Positions 39,012 through 48,698 of a DNA stretch of 64,000 nt are shown here, piece by piece (the first letter of the stretch is position 1; each line of letters opens with the position of its first letter). The notes under the pieces are model-generated. The model ran no database searches. It was not told the origin of the DNA and was given only the letters and a program-made list of their open reading frames with translations. Made by a program: the position numbers and the translations under genes. The DNA is from Sphingobacteriaceae bacterium (GTDB lineage: Bacteria; Bacteroidota; Bacteroidia; B-17B0; Aurantibacillaceae): contig JADJMM010000008.1 in the NCBI GenBank assembly GCA_016709575.1, positions 1 through 64,000 on the forward strand, in the 5' to 3' direction.

Positions 39012-39052
39012 AATAAAAACAAAACGTCCGCCAAAAGGCGGACGTAATTTTT
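39012..39052 (-). terminator. Bidirectional terminator between lipoprotein gene and pyrR
   Basis: ACGTCCGCC (39024-39032), loop AAAA, GGCGGACGT (39037-39045): a perfect 9-bp stem. Read on the minus strand it is followed by TTTTGTTTTT, so it would end the lipoprotein gene at 39077. A T run also follows on the plus strand. Confidence 0.75.
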
Positions 39053-39076
39053 TAAACCCGTAAAATGAGGGATATA

Positions 39077-39418
39077 TTACTGTATAGTAAGTGTTTCTTC
39101 AGAAGTTTTACCTTCTTCTAATTTGATGATACCCTTAGCTTCTTTGGTATTAACTTGAGCTTTCACATCAAAAATAGCAGGTAATTTAAAAATGAAACTC
39201 ACTTTTCCGTTTTCATCTGTAACACCGTGAGCTTTTATATCACCATCTACATTTGGTTTAATATTAGCGTATAACATAACTTCAGCACCTTTAACGGGCG
39301 CACCGTTTTGATCCTTACAAGTAATATCAGCTTTGCAATCTGTATTTTTGTTACAAGCAGTAAATACAAAAGCACTCATTAATAAAGCAGCGCTTAAAAT
39401 TTTAATAGATAATTTCAT
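39077..39418 (-). CDS. Small lipoprotein with Ig-like/carboxypeptidase-regulatory-like fold
   Basis: 113 residues. The lipobox FTAC puts the lipid Cys at residue 21. The mature part starts 'NKNTDCKADITCKDQNGAPVKGAEVMLY', continues 'HGVTDENGKVSFIFKLPAIFDVKA' and ends with a short strand. The 'G.PV.GA.V.L...G.T...G.V.F' pattern is that of transthyretin-like/CarboxypepD_reg domains, which usually act as structural modules. It is a single-gene unit ended by the hairpin at 39012-39052. Function unknown. Confidence 0.7.
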   Translation of the reverse strand: MKLSIKILSAALLMSAFVFTACNKNTDCKADITCKDQNGAPVKGAEVMLYANIKPNVDGDIKAHGVTDENGKVSFIFKLPAIFDVKAQVNTKEAKGIIKLEEGKTSEETLTIQ

Positions 39419-39499
39419 GATGTGAGTTTTAGTGATATCTAAATTACGAAATAATTCCTTCCAAATAACATTGCTTTACTAACTGAAAGAGGGGGTTGA

Positions 39500-41262
39500 C
39501 TAACTAATAGGTTCCTTCTTCCGCTCCCCAATTTGTTGTCGCCACATGGCGTAGTAGAGGCCTTTTTCGTTTAGGAGGTCTTCGTGTTTGCCTTGTTCTA
39601 TCATTTGGCCTTGCTCTAAAACAAAGATGCGGTCGGCATGCATAATAGTAGAAAGGCGGTGGGCAATGAGTACTGTAATTTGATCTTGTTTACTGGAGAT
39701 GAGGCGAATCGTTTTTGTAATTTCTTCTTCAGTCAATGAATCTAATGCAGATGTTGCTTCATCAAAAATAACCAATTTCGGATTTCTCAGTAAAGCGCGG
39801 GCAATAGATAAACGTTGTTTCTCTCCGCCTGATACTTTTATGCCGCCTTCGCCAATGGTGGTGTTAATTCCATTCTCTGCGCGTTTTAATAAATTCTGAC
39901 AAGCAGCTTTAGTTAATACATCATTTATTTCTTCGTCGGTAGCATTTGGTTTTACGAAGAGTAAATTATCTTTTATAGTACCTGAAAATAACTGTGCGTC
40001 TTGTGTTACAAATCCTAATTGTTTACGTACTTCATCAAGATCTACATCATTTACACTAATGTTATTGTAAAACACAGAACCTTCAACGGGGCGATATAAT
40101 CCAACTAATAATTTTACTAAGGTTGTTTTACCACTTCCGCTCGGACCAACAAATGCAATAGTTTCTCCGGCTTTAATTTTAAAGGAAATATCTTTAACCG
40201 CGTAACTCGCTGTGCTTTGATGTTTAAAGGTTACATTTTTAAATTCTAAATCGTTAATAACACCAACCGGATTTGGATTGGCAGGCACTTGTTCTGATTT
40301 TGAGTTAACGAGTTTCTCAAAGTTGTCCATGCTCACTTTTGTCTCGTTATATACTGTAATCACGTTACCAAGTTCTTGCATTGGATTAAAAATAAAGAAC
40401 GAGAAGAACATTAGCGTAATCAAATCCCCAACTTTAATAATATCATTAAACACAAAACAGTAAAGAGCAAATACTAAACTCGTGCGCATTAAATGAACAG
40501 TTGTTCCTTGTATAAATCTAAACTACGAATGAAACGAACTTTCTTTAATTCTAAACCAAGAATTTTTATAGTTGTATCATTTAAACGTTTTACTTCTTGA
40601 TTTGTTAAACCTAAACTTTTTACTAATTCAATATTGCGTAAAGATTCAGTTGTTGCACCTGCGAGTTGAGTGGTTTCTTTTAAAATATTTTTAGAAACTG
40701 CTTTAATTTTCTTGCCTAAGAAAGAGGAAATGATGCCAATAACAGGAACTGTTGCAATAAACACCGGACCTAACAACCAATGAATATTCACAGCATAAAT
40801 CACAACAAACGTTACACCCACAATAGACTGAAATACCAATGAAATAAAAAGCGTAATAAATTTTTCAGTATCGGTTTTTACTTTCTGAAGTTTGCCTAAA
40901 GTCTCACCGCTACGTTGGTCTTCAAAATCCTGATAGGGAAGAGACAGCGCTTTTTTAATACCATCGGTGTACATATTTGTTCCCGAACGTTGAATAACAA
41001 TATTGGTAAAATAATCCTGAAAGTTTTTTGCAATACGTGAAATCATTGCAGCGCCAATCGATAGTCCTAGGAAAAATAAAATCTCACTTGTAAATTTCTG
41101 AAAATCGTTTCCGTATTTGGCATGAGAATCCCCAAAATTATTTATCAACTTCCCAGTAATAATAGAATCACACAAAGAGAAACATTGGTTGATGGCAGCT
41201 AACACCAAAGCAAGAGCCAATAGTGCTTTGTGTTTTTTTATGTACTGAAAAAGTAATTTCAT
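39500..41262 (-). CDS. ABC transporter, fused permease and ATPase (exporter type; one frameshift)
   Basis: About 587 residues after adding one base near 40519. The permease half (40489-41262 piece, six helices, 'FEDQRSGETLGKLQKVKTDTE') joins the second piece through 'RSL-x-FIQGTTVHLMRTSLVF'. The ATPase half has Walker A 'GPSGSGKTT', Q loop 'FVTQDAQLFSG', signature 'VSGGEKQR' and Walker B 'LVIFDEATSALD', followed by the switch His ('IAHRLST'). It resembles MsbA/LmrA-type lipid or drug exporters, which work as homodimers in the inner membrane. The substrate cannot be read from sequence. No accessory gene adjoins it. Confidence 0.9.
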
Positions 41263-41287
41263 TTAATCTATATCAATTTCACAATTC

Positions 41288-41316
41288 ACTAACTAACTAA
41301 CTAACTAACTAACTCA
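41288..41316. repeat. AACT tandem microsatellite
   Basis: About seven copies of the tetranucleotide CTAA/AACT, then looser variants (CTCACCATCTCACCAACT) to about 41345. It fills the gap between the ABC transporter start and the end of the hydroxybutyrate dehydrogenase gene. Confidence 0.7.
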
Positions 41317-41350
41317 CCATCTCACCAACTCGCAAATTCACTAACTGAAT

Positions 41351-42121
41351 TTATTGTGCGTTCCAACCGCCGTCGACAGGAATTGCTGTTCCGGTGATTG
41401 TATTTGCGTGATCGGATGCTAATAGTAAAGCAGTTTGTCCTAATGTCTCTAAAGAAACAAAATCTTTTACCGCTTGTTTGTACAACATAACTTTATTTAC
41501 CACATCAGCCTCACTCATATTATGAGCTTTGGCCTGATCGGCAATTTGTTTTTCTACAAGAGGAGTTTTTACATAACCCGGACAAATAGCATTAGCACTA
41601 ATGTTAAACGGCGCGCCTTCTAACGTAATTGTTTTTGTAAAACCAACAATACCATGTTTGCTGGCGATATATGCTGATTTAAATTCTGATGCCACTAAAC
41701 CGTGTGCAGAAGCAATATTAATAATGCGACCGAATTTACGTTCTTTCATGCCTTTCCAAACAGCTTTAGTTAAAATGAAAGCAGAAGTTAAGTTAATAGC
41801 GATAATTGCATTCCATTTCTCTTCAGGAAAATCTTCAACAGGAGAAACGAATTGTATACCGGCATTATTAATCAACACATCAATTTTTCCGAATTTCGCG
41901 GTAGCATCATCTACCATTTTACGAAGTTCTTCAGGTTTCATCATGTTCGCATTCGAGAACATAACGCCAATACCAAATTCTTTTCCTATGCCATCGGCAA
42001 TTTCTTGTCCGTTTGGCTCTAATCCGTTAAATACGATGTTATATTGTTTGGTTTTTGCAAATTCGCGGGCAATGCCTAAGCCAATGCCACTGGTGCTACC
42101 TGTAATTAATGCTGTTTTCAT
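41351..42121 (-). CDS. 3-hydroxybutyrate dehydrogenase (SDR family)
   Basis: 256 residues. The cofactor motif is 'ALITGSTSGIGLGIA' (TGxxxGIG), 'NNAG' is present, and the catalytic set is Ser ('NIASAHGLVASEFKSAYIASKHG') with Tyr and Lys in YIASK. 'TLEGAPFNISANAICPGYVKTPLVEKQI' and the Q/K-rich lid helix are specific for 3-hydroxybutyrate dehydrogenases. It interconverts 3-hydroxybutyrate and acetoacetate with NAD, usually in polyhydroxybutyrate or ketone-body use. No PHB synthase or depolymerase is nearby. Confidence 0.9.
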   Translation of the reverse strand: MKTALITGSTSGIGLGIAREFAKTKQYNIVFNGLEPNGQEIADGIGKEFGIGVMFSNANMMKPEELRKMVDDATAKFGKIDVLINNAGIQFVSPVEDFPEEKWNAIIAINLTSAFILTKAVWKGMKERKFGRIINIASAHGLVASEFKSAYIASKHGIVGFTKTITLEGAPFNISANAICPGYVKTPLVEKQIADQAKAHNMSEADVVNKVMLYKQAVKDFVSLETLGQTALLLASDHANTITGTAIPVDGGWNAQ

Positions 42122-42191
42122 GTTTTTTAATTTTTGAATTGAGTATCAAAATTAGAAAACGAAACGCTAATAATAACATTAATTTTTCAAA

Positions 42192-42602
42192 TTATGAGAA
42201 CACCCTTAAACTGCTGCCACTTACAGAACAATGATATGAGGTAAGTGACTTGGTAGCAGGACCGGTAGTAACATTCCCACTGGCATCGAATTTTGCTCCG
42301 TGATTAGGACAATTGAAGGAATTTGAAGAGGATACGTAATTAATAGTGGTGCCTTGGTGTGTACATTCAGCGTCAACAGCAATAAAACCGCTTATGGTGC
42401 TTCGCGCAACAATAATACCTTCATGAACCAAAGCGCCTCCATTGGAAGCTAAAGGGCCTGAAGAAATATCAAGAGTAAAATCGACAACTTTTGGCTCTGT
42501 TTTTTTGTTTTTTTTACAAGCAGATAAACCTGTAACACAAGCAGGCGCTAATAATAGAGCCGCTGCTGTTCCTACTTGAGATAAAAATTCTTTACGTGTC
42601 AT
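42192..42602 (-). CDS. Rieske [2Fe-2S] protein, probably an exported lipoprotein
   Basis: 136 residues. Cluster ligands are Cys80-x-His82 ('CTHQG') and Cys98-x-x-His101 ('CPNHG'), the standard Rieske arrangement. The N terminus (MTRKEFLSQVGTAAALLLAP) is signal-like, and a lipobox 'LSAC' places a lipidated Cys near residue 29. It is small and lacks any partner subunit of a bc1 complex or ring-hydroxylating dioxygenase. Its electron partner is unknown. It is separated from dabB by 64 bp and could share that operon's transcript. Confidence 0.85.
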   Translation of the reverse strand: MTRKEFLSQVGTAAALLLAPACVTGLSACKKNKKTEPKVVDFTLDISSGPLASNGGALVHEGIIVARSTISGFIAVDAECTHQGTTINYVSSSNSFNCPNHGAKFDASGNVTTGPATKSLTSYHCSVSGSSLRVFS

Positions 42603-42666
42603 GAGAAAGTGGTCCTGGGATTTTTCTGTTTATTAAATGTAAATATCGTTATTTTTTTCAAAGGTA

Positions 42667-44544
42667 TTATGACGATTTATAGGCTATTGGATGATAAGCT
42701 TTTTTGTGCTGTCCTAAGAAAATGCGGGCATAAATCCTCAGTACAGATATCTCAATTAACAGAAAACTTAAGGCTGTAGAAATTACAAGTAGTTCTTCGT
42801 GCTTATGAATGTGACTAAATAATAGATCTATTCCAATAAAAGTGGGTGTGAAGGGTAGTCCAATAAATGCTAAACAGGCAATTAAAAAAACGAAACCAAT
42901 TTTTGGATGTTCGTATGTGTAACCGTGGTACTGATTTAAATTAATATTGTTGTCGATTGATTTTATTTTCCGCAAACAAAAATAACCGACAATTGATGAG
43001 GCAATGGCGCCGCTTAAAAATAAGGCCATGTGATTGTGACCTAAATTTTCGTTCAATAATGCAATAGAGAGCGTGAAAAATAATTGTCCGCCAACAATAA
43101 ATAACCAGGCTACAATAGCATCACCTCTTACAGCAAAGGCTTTCATAAATAATAATAATCCAAGTAAGGAAAACAGGTGAGGTAAAAACTCATAAATAGT
43201 ATCAGGGATATTTTTCTGAAAATAATAAGAATACAAACCGCCTAAAAAAATCAACGTTAAAACAATAACGGACGGCTTTTTAGAAAGAAAATTTAATTTT
43301 CGCCCCAACCATTTAAATGGATTCCAAAGAATAAGCTTAAGTAAGAAATCTAAATTCCATTCTTTTACAGCAAGTAAATAAAACGAGTTGGAAATTTTAG
43401 TTAAAAACGAATTGGAAGTGTTTTCTTTTTTGGGAATGAAATTGAAAAACATTTCGTGTATTGAATAACTTAATACAGATGGTGAAACTAATAATTGGTA
43501 AGTGCGTAAGAAGGCATTTCCCGCAAAATGTATAAGCGCTAAATTATGATAACCTAAAGCTACTTCAATAAACATTAACCCAATTTGTGTGGCAGATGAG
43601 TAAGCGATTTGTGTTTTAACGGTAGATTGAACCCGTGCAATAATGGCGGTGATAATGCTTGTACTGATTCCTGTAAAAATGATAAGCGCTTTTATGGTTA
43701 GTAAACTTTCCCAATAAGGATAAGTTCGCAATAAAAGAAAAACACCTAAATGAACGGAAAGTGAACCATAGAAAATGCTACTTGATGTTGTGGGACCTTC
43801 CATGGCGCGCGGTAACCAAGATGAAAATGGTAATTGTGCCGACTTAGCCGCCGCTGCAATAACAATCATTAAAGCAATAAACACACCATACCAATTGTGT
43901 TCCGTTAAATGATCTTCCACTAGTTGTAAATCATTTAATTCTATGAATGTAATGTTCTTGTCCCAAAGGTGGTGACTCATCCACATGGCAAGTATTAAGC
44001 AAACATCGGCAAGACGGTAAATTGAAATTACCTTTAAACTGTTTTTCACAGGCAGGTAACGATCGCGGTAAAACGCGATGAGTAAAAAAGAACAAACGCC
44101 TAAAAATTCCCAACCAATAAAAAGTGTTTCAAAGTTGCCTGAAAACACAACAATGTTATAACTTAAGAAAAATAACATAATTGTAGTAAAGTAACGCTTA
44201 AAGCCTTCTTCCCGGTGTAAGTATGTTTTACTGAAGATGGCTACCAGGAAAGAAATAACAGAACCGGTAAGCGCAAACACTGCAGTTATTTTATCGAAAT
44301 AAAAATCAATAAAAATTTCAATGTTATCGGTTTCAAAGAGTACAATGTGTTTTATATTTAAAGTAAGATGGCCGTTAAGAAACCACAAAGCTATAAATGC
44401 GGTTATACCTAAAAGGTGAAGGGTAATTGCTGCGATAGCAATGTTAGAAATTAATTTTTCGTTTTTACGCGGCACGCACATACTAAGTAAAAACCCAGCA
44501 AGCGGAATGAGAATAAAAAGTTGTAAAAGTAATTCCGTTTTCAT
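42667..44544 (-). CDS. dabB: DabB: NuoL/Mrp-like proton-channel subunit of an inorganic-carbon transporter
   Basis: 625 residues, about 16 membrane helices, of the proton-conducting NuoL/ND5/MrpA family. The key polar residues are retained: Glu146 in 'GWEFLGVCSF' (NuoL Glu144 position) and Lys234 in 'AKSAQLPFSSWLP' (Lys229 position), followed by 'RAMEGPTTSSSIFYGSLSVHLG'. Despite similarity to complex I, the ATG follows the dabA stop with no gap and no nuo genes are nearby. The DabAB pairing makes it the energising subunit that couples the proton gradient to CO2 hydration by DabA. It is the last gene of the carbon-uptake operon. Confidence 0.88.
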   Translation of the reverse strand: MKTELLLQLFILIPLAGFLLSMCVPRKNEKLISNIAIAAITLHLLGITAFIALWFLNGHLTLNIKHIVLFETDNIEIFIDFYFDKITAVFALTGSVISFLVAIFSKTYLHREEGFKRYFTTIMLFFLSYNIVVFSGNFETLFIGWEFLGVCSFLLIAFYRDRYLPVKNSLKVISIYRLADVCLILAMWMSHHLWDKNITFIELNDLQLVEDHLTEHNWYGVFIALMIVIAAAAKSAQLPFSSWLPRAMEGPTTSSSIFYGSLSVHLGVFLLLRTYPYWESLLTIKALIIFTGISTSIITAIIARVQSTVKTQIAYSSATQIGLMFIEVALGYHNLALIHFAGNAFLRTYQLLVSPSVLSYSIHEMFFNFIPKKENTSNSFLTKISNSFYLLAVKEWNLDFLLKLILWNPFKWLGRKLNFLSKKPSVIVLTLIFLGGLYSYYFQKNIPDTIYEFLPHLFSLLGLLLFMKAFAVRGDAIVAWLFIVGGQLFFTLSIALLNENLGHNHMALFLSGAIASSIVGYFCLRKIKSIDNNINLNQYHGYTYEHPKIGFVFLIACLAFIGLPFTPTFIGIDLLFSHIHKHEELLVISTALSFLLIEISVLRIYARIFLGQHKKAYHPIAYKSS

Positions 44545-47103
44545 TTATTGTAATGTGTAAACAGGTAAATTTTCTTTTGTAGCATCTACAATATAATTTG
44601 TTTCCATTTCTTTTGCCGATTCAACTAATGTGATAATATCTTTCACCTCAGGTACTTGTTGGTTTAGTGTATTATACTCATTAAATTTTCCTTCTTTTAA
44701 ATAGTAGAATTGATTAGTTTCTGGATGTATTGCCACAAGATGAATCCATTCGTTAATATACCATTCGTACATATCAGGTGTGCTTTGAATAACTTTTAAC
44801 ACCACATCAGGAAAGTGTTCAACTATTACCAATAAACGAACAGGGTCGTGCACTTCAATCATTTGTACAGGTAAGCCCGGTCGTAAATCACCGTCGCTGC
44901 TATTGGCAACTCCAAATAATCCAACAACATTATGTGGTAATTTTGTACCCGCACCTAATTTGTGATTATCCACTCTCGAGAAATAATATTCTAAATTAAT
45001 ACCGCCACAAACTAGGCCAACAGGTTTCATTACACCCATTAGTATTTTTCCATCAGGGTCGCTTTTATAATCGAATGAATTTAAAAAGGCTCGGCGGTCT
45101 AAAAACAAATTTTTAGTTAAATCGCGACCGCCAATTATGCAAAGAGAATTTGTTCCATGTCCTAATTCAGGTCGTGGTTCAAACATAGATACGGATCTGT
45201 CGAGTATAGCTTTACGTACGCCTTCTAAATTATTTTTTGTTTTGATAGAGGCAAAACGGCGAGAGCGTTCTTTTGCGTTTAAATCTAAAGCTGTTTCAAA
45301 AGTTATTTTGTTTTTTAAATGCAATTCTCTGTTATGTGATGTGAGAACACGTTCATCGTAAAAAGCAATTTGATCAGCTGCAGTGTCATGTAAACTGCCA
45401 ATAAATTGAGTTTCGCTTGGAATATCGATACCTTTTGATTTTAATTGTTCCCTTACTTTCGGATGATTCACCATGAAAGCAAAAACTTTAGCATTAACAG
45501 AACCCGGTCTTCCGCTACAAGCGCCGCAATCGTGCGCGCTGTGATGTGGATTGTTGGCACTGCTTGACCCATGTGCTACGACATAAACCAGAGGCGCAAA
45601 ATTATTTGTTAATCCAATGCTGCGTAATAAAGATTCAACACGGATTGTCATTTCATCAATAGTAAAGCCTATTTGCAAATTGTTTTCTTTGTCGTTAGGG
45701 TTTTTATTTTCAATGGTGAGTTCTGAATGATTATCCATATGCATAAACGAATCTGAAATGGCCGGACTCATTTTTGGGAGGAAAATGTTCAAAAATAATT
45801 TTATCCCAGCCCAAAATCCTAAGACAAGAGAAATGATTGTGCCTAAGAAAAATGTATGACTTTTATTTGTGTAAAGTAATTCGTGTTGGCGGGGATTTTT
45901 AACGGCAGACTCTTTTATTAAATATTTTGGTGTTACAGGGGCGGGACAAAGTTTGTCGTAAAATTTTCCGTTTTCCGGTTGAAAATAAAATTCAACACTA
46001 AAGAATCCTGGTGTTCCAAATGTTTCGCTGTTTTTATCTGTGCTTTCAATATGGCGTCGTAAAGAGCATTCACGTTCATCTATGCAAAACAAAGCCTGAA
46101 ATGTTTTTTGAGGCGGAGTTGAGTATTTTATTTTTTTAGCAGAAGTAATTCCGGCTAGTACATCATCGTAATAACTCCATTCGAAGGCCGTTTGCCAAAG
46201 TTTTAAAACATCGTGAAGTTCGGATGATTCAATATTGCTGAATAAATCAAGTGGAGGAGTAGTAACTTTACTACAAAGTGGTGCGAAATTATTTCCTAAT
46301 TTATATTCTAAGGCATCAATCTCTAATAATAATTCAAACGCAATCATATCCCGGAAGGAAATAATTTTTTTATCTAGCATAGAGTCAGGAAAATCTTCCG
46401 TGGCAGACACTAAACCTGACCAACCCTGATGAGTAAATTGCTGGTCGAATAAATATTGTTCGTAGTATTCTTCTTTACCAACTATCAGTTTTAGTAAGTC
46501 TGCTAAATGACAATCTGTGTTTAAAAGTAAATTTTTTGCTTTTTTAGTTTTGAAGAAACTGGTAAAACTATTTTTCTCTAATTCTTTTAGAGATGAAATA
46601 AAACCCTTATTATTTTGAGGAAATTTCCAAATAGAAACACCTTGGTCTAAATAATTGCTCAGTACTCTAAAAAAAAGTGGTTGAACTAAATTATCTAAAT
46701 CTATTTTATTTAATTGCTTCCAATTAGCCCTTAAACCACCAATGCGCGAAATAACAGAGGTGTCATAGTGTTTAGTTATTAAATTGGTTCTCCAAGTGTT
46801 TAAGTTTTCTGCGCCTTTAGTCTTGGTAATTATACTTTCGAGAACAGTATCATTAATCCGGCCAATAGAATGTAGTTCTCTGAATTCTGTTAGCTGAAGT
46901 GTAACCTGATAACCAAAAATTTCTGAAGCTTTAAAGATACCGTCAAAAAATTTTGTGTTCTGAAAAGCATGTAAAGTGTTATGGTGAATAAAATCTTTTA
47001 AACCGGTTTGTGAGGGTAAGAAATGTTTTATATGGTGCAATACCTGACCTTCATCAAATGCATGTCTTGTAACTCTATTTTGTATTTTCGGTTCGCTCTT
47101 CAA
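44545..47103 (-). CDS. dabA: DabA (DUF2309): zinc carbonic-anhydrase-like subunit of the DAB inorganic-carbon accumulation complex
   Basis: 852 residues, the usual length. The zinc/active-site set of DabA is present: Cys340 and Asp342 in 'FCIDERE', His511 in 'VVAHGSSS', and Cys526 in 'HDCGACSGRPG'. The His-Cys spacing of 15 equals that in the characterised Halothiobacillus protein. 'FVHHN'-equivalent 'FIHHNTLHAFQ' near the N terminus is also typical. DabA binds the inner face of the membrane with DabB and is thought to turn CO2 into bicarbonate in one direction, driven by cation flow. It is transcribed 3 bp after sulP and abuts dabB. Confidence 0.93.
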   Translation of the reverse strand: MKSEPKIQNRVTRHAFDEGQVLHHIKHFLPSQTGLKDFIHHNTLHAFQNTKFFDGIFKASEIFGYQVTLQLTEFRELHSIGRINDTVLESIITKTKGAENLNTWRTNLITKHYDTSVISRIGGLRANWKQLNKIDLDNLVQPLFFRVLSNYLDQGVSIWKFPQNNKGFISSLKELEKNSFTSFFKTKKAKNLLLNTDCHLADLLKLIVGKEEYYEQYLFDQQFTHQGWSGLVSATEDFPDSMLDKKIISFRDMIAFELLLEIDALEYKLGNNFAPLCSKVTTPPLDLFSNIESSELHDVLKLWQTAFEWSYYDDVLAGITSAKKIKYSTPPQKTFQALFCIDERECSLRRHIESTDKNSETFGTPGFFSVEFYFQPENGKFYDKLCPAPVTPKYLIKESAVKNPRQHELLYTNKSHTFFLGTIISLVLGFWAGIKLFLNIFLPKMSPAISDSFMHMDNHSELTIENKNPNDKENNLQIGFTIDEMTIRVESLLRSIGLTNNFAPLVYVVAHGSSSANNPHHSAHDCGACSGRPGSVNAKVFAFMVNHPKVREQLKSKGIDIPSETQFIGSLHDTAADQIAFYDERVLTSHNRELHLKNKITFETALDLNAKERSRRFASIKTKNNLEGVRKAILDRSVSMFEPRPELGHGTNSLCIIGGRDLTKNLFLDRRAFLNSFDYKSDPDGKILMGVMKPVGLVCGGINLEYYFSRVDNHKLGAGTKLPHNVVGLFGVANSSDGDLRPGLPVQMIEVHDPVRLLVIVEHFPDVVLKVIQSTPDMYEWYINEWIHLVAIHPETNQFYYLKEGKFNEYNTLNQQVPEVKDIITLVESAKEMETNYIVDATKENLPVYTLQ

Positions 47104-47106
47104 ATT

Positions 47107-48687
47107 TTAATGGCTCCCGGTAATTATAATTTCAGGAATATTAATTGTTTCAACAGTGATGTTTTTCAATTTTGAGCTATGCATTTTAAAATCCTGGATT
47201 ATTTCTAAAACATCATAATCAATATTTTTTGATTTGGATCCATCGATAATAATTTTTGAATCTTCAGGAAGATTAATGAGTGTTTCCTGTATGCTAACTT
47301 TATTCAAAAACGTCACTTCTTCCGATAAAGTTAAAGTCACCACTTCATTTGAATTGGTTTTCTCGCTTTTATACTGATAAGAATTTCTGTAGTTTTTGCG
47401 TAGAATGAAATAAATTGAAACGACAATACCAACACCAATACCTTTTAATAAATCGGACGCCAGAATAGCGATGATGGTAATAACAAATGGAAGGAATTGC
47501 TCCCATCCTAATTTGTACATGCTTTTATATAATGACACATTTGAAAGTTTGTATCCTACCATTAAAAGAATAGCTGCTAAACTTGCTAAAGGAATTAAAT
47601 TTAAGAAAGCCGGAATTAAAATGGCAGACAACAATAAAATAACACCGTGAATAATCGCAGATAGTTTAGTACGACCACCCGCATTAATATTCGCTGAGCT
47701 TCTCACAATAACCTGTGTAATAGGTAAGCCACCAATTAAACCAGAAACTATGTTGCCAATTCCTTGTGCTTTTAATTCAGTATTAGTAGGTGTGGTACGT
47801 TTATAAGGATCGAGCTTATCGGTTGCCTCAACACATAATAAAGTTTCTAAACTTGCAACAATTGCAATGGTAAAAGCTACAACATAAACCTGAGGATTGC
47901 TGATGGCTTTAAAGTCAGGAAATTTTAGAAAACTCAGAAACTCATCGGCATTCTTTGCTACAGGTAACTGAACAAGATGTTCGCCTGATAAAACAAATCC
48001 AGGAATAAATAGTGTATATAAATAATTGATAAGAACGCCAGCCATAACAACAAATAAGGCACCTGGTAAGAATTTGAATAAACCCACTTTTTTCATGAAA
48101 GGCAAATCAAACAGAATTAGTAAAGCCAATGAAACTGCACAAATTATAATTGCGCCTGGACTATTATAAACAAAAGCGTAATACAATTCGGTGAAAGTAT
48201 TATGGCCATCCATTTGCATTAAATCGGTTTCATCACCCATGAAATCTTTATCGTAACCAAGTGCATGTGGTATTTCTTTTAGAATAAGAGTTATACCAAT
48301 GGCTGCTAACATTCCTTTAATAACGGAAGATGGAAAATAGTAACCAATCACTCCGGCTTTCAAATATCCTGCCAATAATTGTAATGCACCTGCTAATACA
48401 ATAGCAAGTAAAAGTGCTTCAAAGGATCCGAGTGTTTTAAGTGCGGTTAAAACTATTACAACTAAACCTGCTGCCGGACCGGATACACCGAGTGGTGAGC
48501 CGCTGAAACCGCCAACAACAATTCCGCCAATAATCCCAGCAATAATTCCTGAGAATAATAAATCGGGTCGTCCGGTTGAGGCTAACGCAATACCTAAACA
48601 TAAAGGAAGTGCTACCAAATAAACAACAAGGCCAGCTGAAGCATCAAACTTTATATTTCCGAAAAGAGAAGGTTTAGTTTTTTCCAT
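47107..48687 (-). CDS. SulP-family anion transporter (candidate bicarbonate transporter)
   Basis: 526 residues: about 12-14 membrane helices followed by a C-terminal STAS domain (about 430-526, 'SEEVTFLNKVSIQETLINLP' and 'KIIIDGSKSKNIDYDVLEII'). 'GFSGSPLGVSGPAAGLVVIVLTAL' and 'INAGGRTKLSAIIHG' are SulP signatures. SulP proteins carry sulfate, molybdate, chloride or bicarbonate; BicA is the bicarbonate example. Position between carbonic anhydrase (11 bp upstream after frame repair) and dabA (3 bp downstream) makes bicarbonate the likely substrate here. No sulfate-assimilation genes are nearby. Confidence 0.92.
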   Translation of the reverse strand: MEKTKPSLFGNIKFDASAGLVVYLVALPLCLGIALASTGRPDLLFSGIIAGIIGGIVVGGFSGSPLGVSGPAAGLVVIVLTALKTLGSFEALLLAIVLAGALQLLAGYLKAGVIGYYFPSSVIKGMLAAIGITLILKEIPHALGYDKDFMGDETDLMQMDGHNTFTELYYAFVYNSPGAIIICAVSLALLILFDLPFMKKVGLFKFLPGALFVVMAGVLINYLYTLFIPGFVLSGEHLVQLPVAKNADEFLSFLKFPDFKAISNPQVYVVAFTIAIVASLETLLCVEATDKLDPYKRTTPTNTELKAQGIGNIVSGLIGGLPITQVIVRSSANINAGGRTKLSAIIHGVILLLSAILIPAFLNLIPLASLAAILLMVGYKLSNVSLYKSMYKLGWEQFLPFVITIIAILASDLLKGIGVGIVVSIYFILRKNYRNSYQYKSEKTNSNEVVTLTLSEEVTFLNKVSIQETLINLPEDSKIIIDGSKSKNIDYDVLEIIQDFKMHSSKLKNITVETINIPEIIITGSH

Positions 48688-48698
48688 TTGTAAAAAAA

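Noticed and set aside
38986..39023. PyrR-responsive attenuator ahead of pyrR
   Set aside because: The only hairpin is a plain terminator better explained by the upstream lipoprotein gene; no anti-antiterminator alternative structure is visible.
41601..42137. A 178-codon open frame on the plus strand opposite the hydroxybutyrate dehydrogenase
   Set aside because: It is fully antisense to a well-conserved SDR gene, has no family motif, and reflects codon bias of the true gene.
42667..44544. Annotation as NADH-quinone oxidoreductase subunit L (nuoL)
   Set aside because: Sequence is NuoL-like, but it abuts dabA with no other nuo genes, so DabB is the better call.
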